NCBI GenBank assembly: GCA_965261725.1
Contig: CBDHDU010000016.1
Coordinates: 1-64,000 of the forward strand
Direction of reading: 5' to 3'
Source of the DNA: CANDOC01 sp965261725
Lineage (GTDB): Bacteria > Pseudomonadota > Gammaproteobacteria > Pseudomonadales > Endozoicomonadaceae
DNA: 64,000 nt
The notes beneath the pieces were generated by a model. It searched no databases. It had not been told where the DNA came from and worked only from the letters and a program-made list of their open reading frames with translations. The number at the start of each line of letters is the position of its first letter. The stretch's first letter is position 1. A program made the position numbers and the translations under genes. Shown one piece after another: positions 62,493-64,000 of this stretch.

Positions 62493-64000
62493 ATGATAAA
62501 AGCTCTTTCTCAGGTAGCCCGTCAGCGTCATATGACTTTCTTCTCCATTGAAAGAAACTGGTCAAAAAAGATAAAAAGTGCCTTCCTTTCAAGCTTGATA
62601 GCTTTGTTTGCAAGCGCTTTTATTCCTTCATCCGGGGCCGGTGAAAATGAAGCAGACAATAGCTCAGAACCCGGATCATCCCAACCACAAATCAAGAAAA
62701 TACGACTCGATGACAATTCGGAGGTTGTAATTGTAAAGGTGACTGATGACTTTCCTGTGTTGCCTGAAATTGATCAATGGCTAAAACAATGTGCATCTTG
62801 CATTAAACAAGAACCGCCAGACGACGATGAAAAAGAAACAAACAGTTCGGATACCGAATTCACAGTATCACCTCAAGATCCGCCTTCACCTTCAGTTTTT
62901 CAAACGGTTGAATCCGGCGAGAAACCTTTTCAGTGTTCCCTGTGCCAAAAGTATTACAAAACAGCTGCATCATTAGCTAGCCATATAAGCGCCTCCCACA
63001 GCGGGGAACCGGAGGTTGTAATTGTAAAGGTGACTGATGACTTTCCTGTGTTGCCTGAAATTGATCAATGGCTAAAACAATGTGCATCTTGCATTAAACA
63101 AGAACCGCCAGACGACGATGAAAAAGAAACAAACAGTTCGGATACCGAATTCACAGTATCACCTCAAGATCCGCCTTCACCTTCAGTTTTTCAAACGGTT
63201 GAATCCGGCGAGAAACCTTTTCAGTGTTCCCTGTGCCAAAAGTATTACAAAACAGCTGCATCATTAGCTAGCCATATAAGCGCCTCCCACAGCGGGGAAC
63301 CGGAGGTTGTAATTGTAAAGGTGACTGATGACTTTCCTGTGTTGCCTGAAATTGATCAATGGCTAAAACAATGTGCATCTTGCATTAAACAAGAACCGCC
63401 AGACGACGATGAAAAAGAAACAAACAGTTCGGATACCGAATTCACAGTATCACCTCAAGATCCGCCTTCACCTTCAGTTTTTCAAACGGTTGAATCCGGC
63501 GAGAAACCTTTTCAGTGTTCCCTGTGCCAAAAGTATTACAAAACAGCTGCATCATTAGCTAGCCATATAAGGGCCTCCCACAGCGGGGAACGCACCTGTA
63601 CCCAGTGTCAGCCCCCGGTGACCCTCAAAAGTGCTCAGGCGCTGGCCGATCACAACCGAAGTCACCACAGCGGGGAACGCACCTGTACCCAGTGTCAGCC
63701 CCCGGTGACCCTCAACAGTGCGAAGGCGCTGGCCACTCACAACCAAAGTCACCACAGCGGGGAACGCACCTGTACCCGGTGTCAGCCCCCGGTGACCCTC
63801 AACAGTGCGAAGGCGCTGGCCACTCACAACCAAAGTCACCACAGCGGGGAACGCACCTGTACCCGGTGTCAGCCCCCGGTGACCCTCAAAAGTGCTCAGG
63901 CGCTGGCCACTCACAACAAAAGTCACCACAGCGGGGAACGCACCTGTACCCAGTGTCAGCCCCCGGTGACCCTCAACAGTGCGAAGGCGCTGGACAATCA
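62493..64000 (+). CDS. Predicted secreted C2H2 zinc-finger repeat protein (3' end outside window)
   Basis: The plus frame from ATG 62493 is open for over 500 codons to the window edge. A hydrophobic signal-like segment (SAFLSSLIALFASAFI, about residues 30-45) precedes an acidic region; ATG 62532 is an alternative start giving a cleaner leader, and neither has a clear ribosome site. Three 97-residue repeats (77-173, 174-270, 271-367) each contain IKQEPPDDDEK and one C2H2 finger with a eukaryote-style linker: GEKPFQCSLCQKYYKTAASL, pattern C-x2-C-x12-H-x4-H (Cys148, 151, His164, 169 in copy 1). Then 29-residue repeats GERTCTQCQPPVTL...H..SHHS follow, pattern C-x2-C-x14-H-x3-H. The function is unknown; a host-directed nucleic-acid-binding or adhesive role is speculation. 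Confidence 0.8.
   Translation, partial: MIKALSQVARQRHMTFFSIERNWSKKIKSAFLSSLIALFASAFIPSSGAGENEADNSSEPGSSQPQIKKIRLDDNSEVVIVKVTDDFPVLPEIDQWLKQCASCIKQEPPDDDEKETNSSDTEFTVSPQDPPSPSVFQTVESGEKPFQCSLCQKYYKTAASLASHISASHSGEPEVVIVKVTDDFPVLPEIDQWLKQCASCIKQEPPDDDEKETNSSDTEFTVSPQDPPSPSVFQTVESGEKPFQCSLCQKYYKTAASLASHISASHSGEPEVVIVKVTDDFPVLPEIDQWLKQCASCIKQEPPDDDEKETNSSDTEFTVSPQDPPSPSVFQTVESGEKPFQCSLCQKYYKTAASLASHIRASHSGERTCTQCQPPVTLKSAQALADHNRSHHSGERTCTQCQPPVTLNSAKALATHNQSHHSGERTCTRCQPPVTLNSAKALATHNQSHHSGERTCTRCQPPVTLKSAQALATHNKSHHSGERTCTQCQPPVTLNSAKALDN
62721..63593 (+). repeat. Three direct 291-bp tandem repeats
   Basis: Units at 62721-63011, 63012-63302 and 63303-63593, in frame (97 codons each). By eye the copies are identical for nearly the whole length, including silent positions. 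Visible differences are in the third copy near its end: AGC to AGG in SHIS/SHIR, and the join GGGGAACCG becoming GGGGAACGC where the 87-bp array begins. Such identity implies very recent duplication, gene conversion or an assembly artefact. Confidence 0.92.
63581..64000 (+). repeat. 87-bp tandem repeat array (continues past window)
   Basis: Unit starts (CAGCGGGGAACGCACCTG) occur at 63581, 63668, 63755, 63842 and 63929, always 87 bases apart, the last cut by the window end. Units differ at a few sites (CAG/CGG after TGTACC, AAAAGTGCTCAG versus AACAGTGCGAAG, GAT versus ACT before CAC), so this array is older than the 291-bp one. Each unit codes for one 29-residue finger-like module. Confidence 0.93.

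Noticed and set aside
63555..63929. Minus-strand open frame of 124 codons with a strongly repetitive protein (VVSGQRL...TPGTGAFPAV)
   Set aside because: It is the antisense of the 87-bp finger repeats; the plus frame runs on for hundreds of codons with cysteine and histidine patterns.
63581..64000. Possible CRISPR array or satellite DNA
   Set aside because: Units are contiguous 87-bp coding repeats with no unique spacers and keep reading frame.

Overview
The window looks like a chromosome segment of a marine, host-associated gammaproteobacterium, most likely in or near Endozoicomonas (Oceanospirillales). This is inferred from the gene set: Pseudomonas-like housekeeping proteins, many degraded insertion sequences, and secreted proteins built from eukaryotic-type domains (a serpin, a protein kinase, C2H2 zinc fingers). 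No rRNA, tRNA or CRISPR array was recognised. It was read by eye, with no database search.

Layout. 0-10 kb: a four-gene surface-protein cassette with an HlyD adaptor, a 1928-residue LEPR-XLL/DUF4347/cadherin-like/VCBS protein, a GAF-like/HlyD protein and a PqqD-like/M50 peptidase/HlyD fusion; no ABC ATPase lies among them. 10-15 kb: an orphan diol-dehydratase reactivase small subunit, a sodium/solute symporter, an omega-amino acid transaminase and an unknown secreted protein. 15-25.6 kb: housekeeping genes rlmA, yhhQ, a frameshifted J-domain gene, sdaA, an N-degron group (aat, bpt, infA, clpA, clpS), cspD and a frameshifted icd. 26-40 kb: mnmA-hflD, a secreted serpin, purB, roxA, a GNAT enzyme, glcB (malate synthase G), an H-NOX/hybrid-kinase pair, smrA, and a LysR regulator divergent from aceA. 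Isocitrate dehydrogenase, isocitrate lyase and malate synthase G, the enzymes of the glyoxylate branch point, therefore lie within 16 kb.

40-48 kb is an insertion-sequence graveyard: an ISAs1 remnant, an IS5-type element with intact ends and a TTA target duplication, and an ISL3 element inserted at codons 3-5 of an IS3 orfA with an 8-bp duplication. The IS3 copy is also cut on its right by an ISKra4-like element, next to an outer-membrane-protein stump. 48-53 kb: an unknown secreted Lys/Gly-repeat protein, ppsR, a palindromic MITE-like element and ppsA. 53-57.5 kb: a 1477-residue secreted protein with a C-terminal Ser/Thr-kinase domain and a tyrosine-rich acidic segment. 57.9-60.5 kb: ybiT, a small unknown gene and rraA. 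60.6-62.4 kb: fused IS630 and IS66 remnants. The window ends inside an open reading frame for a predicted secreted protein with eukaryotic-style C2H2 zinc fingers: three almost identical 291-bp repeats followed by an 87-bp repeat array.

The most notable items are the zinc-finger protein at the right edge, the secreted kinase, and the LEPR-XLL cassette. Two conserved genes (icd and the J-domain gene) each lack one base in a homopolymer, so assembly error must be excluded before calling them pseudogenes.
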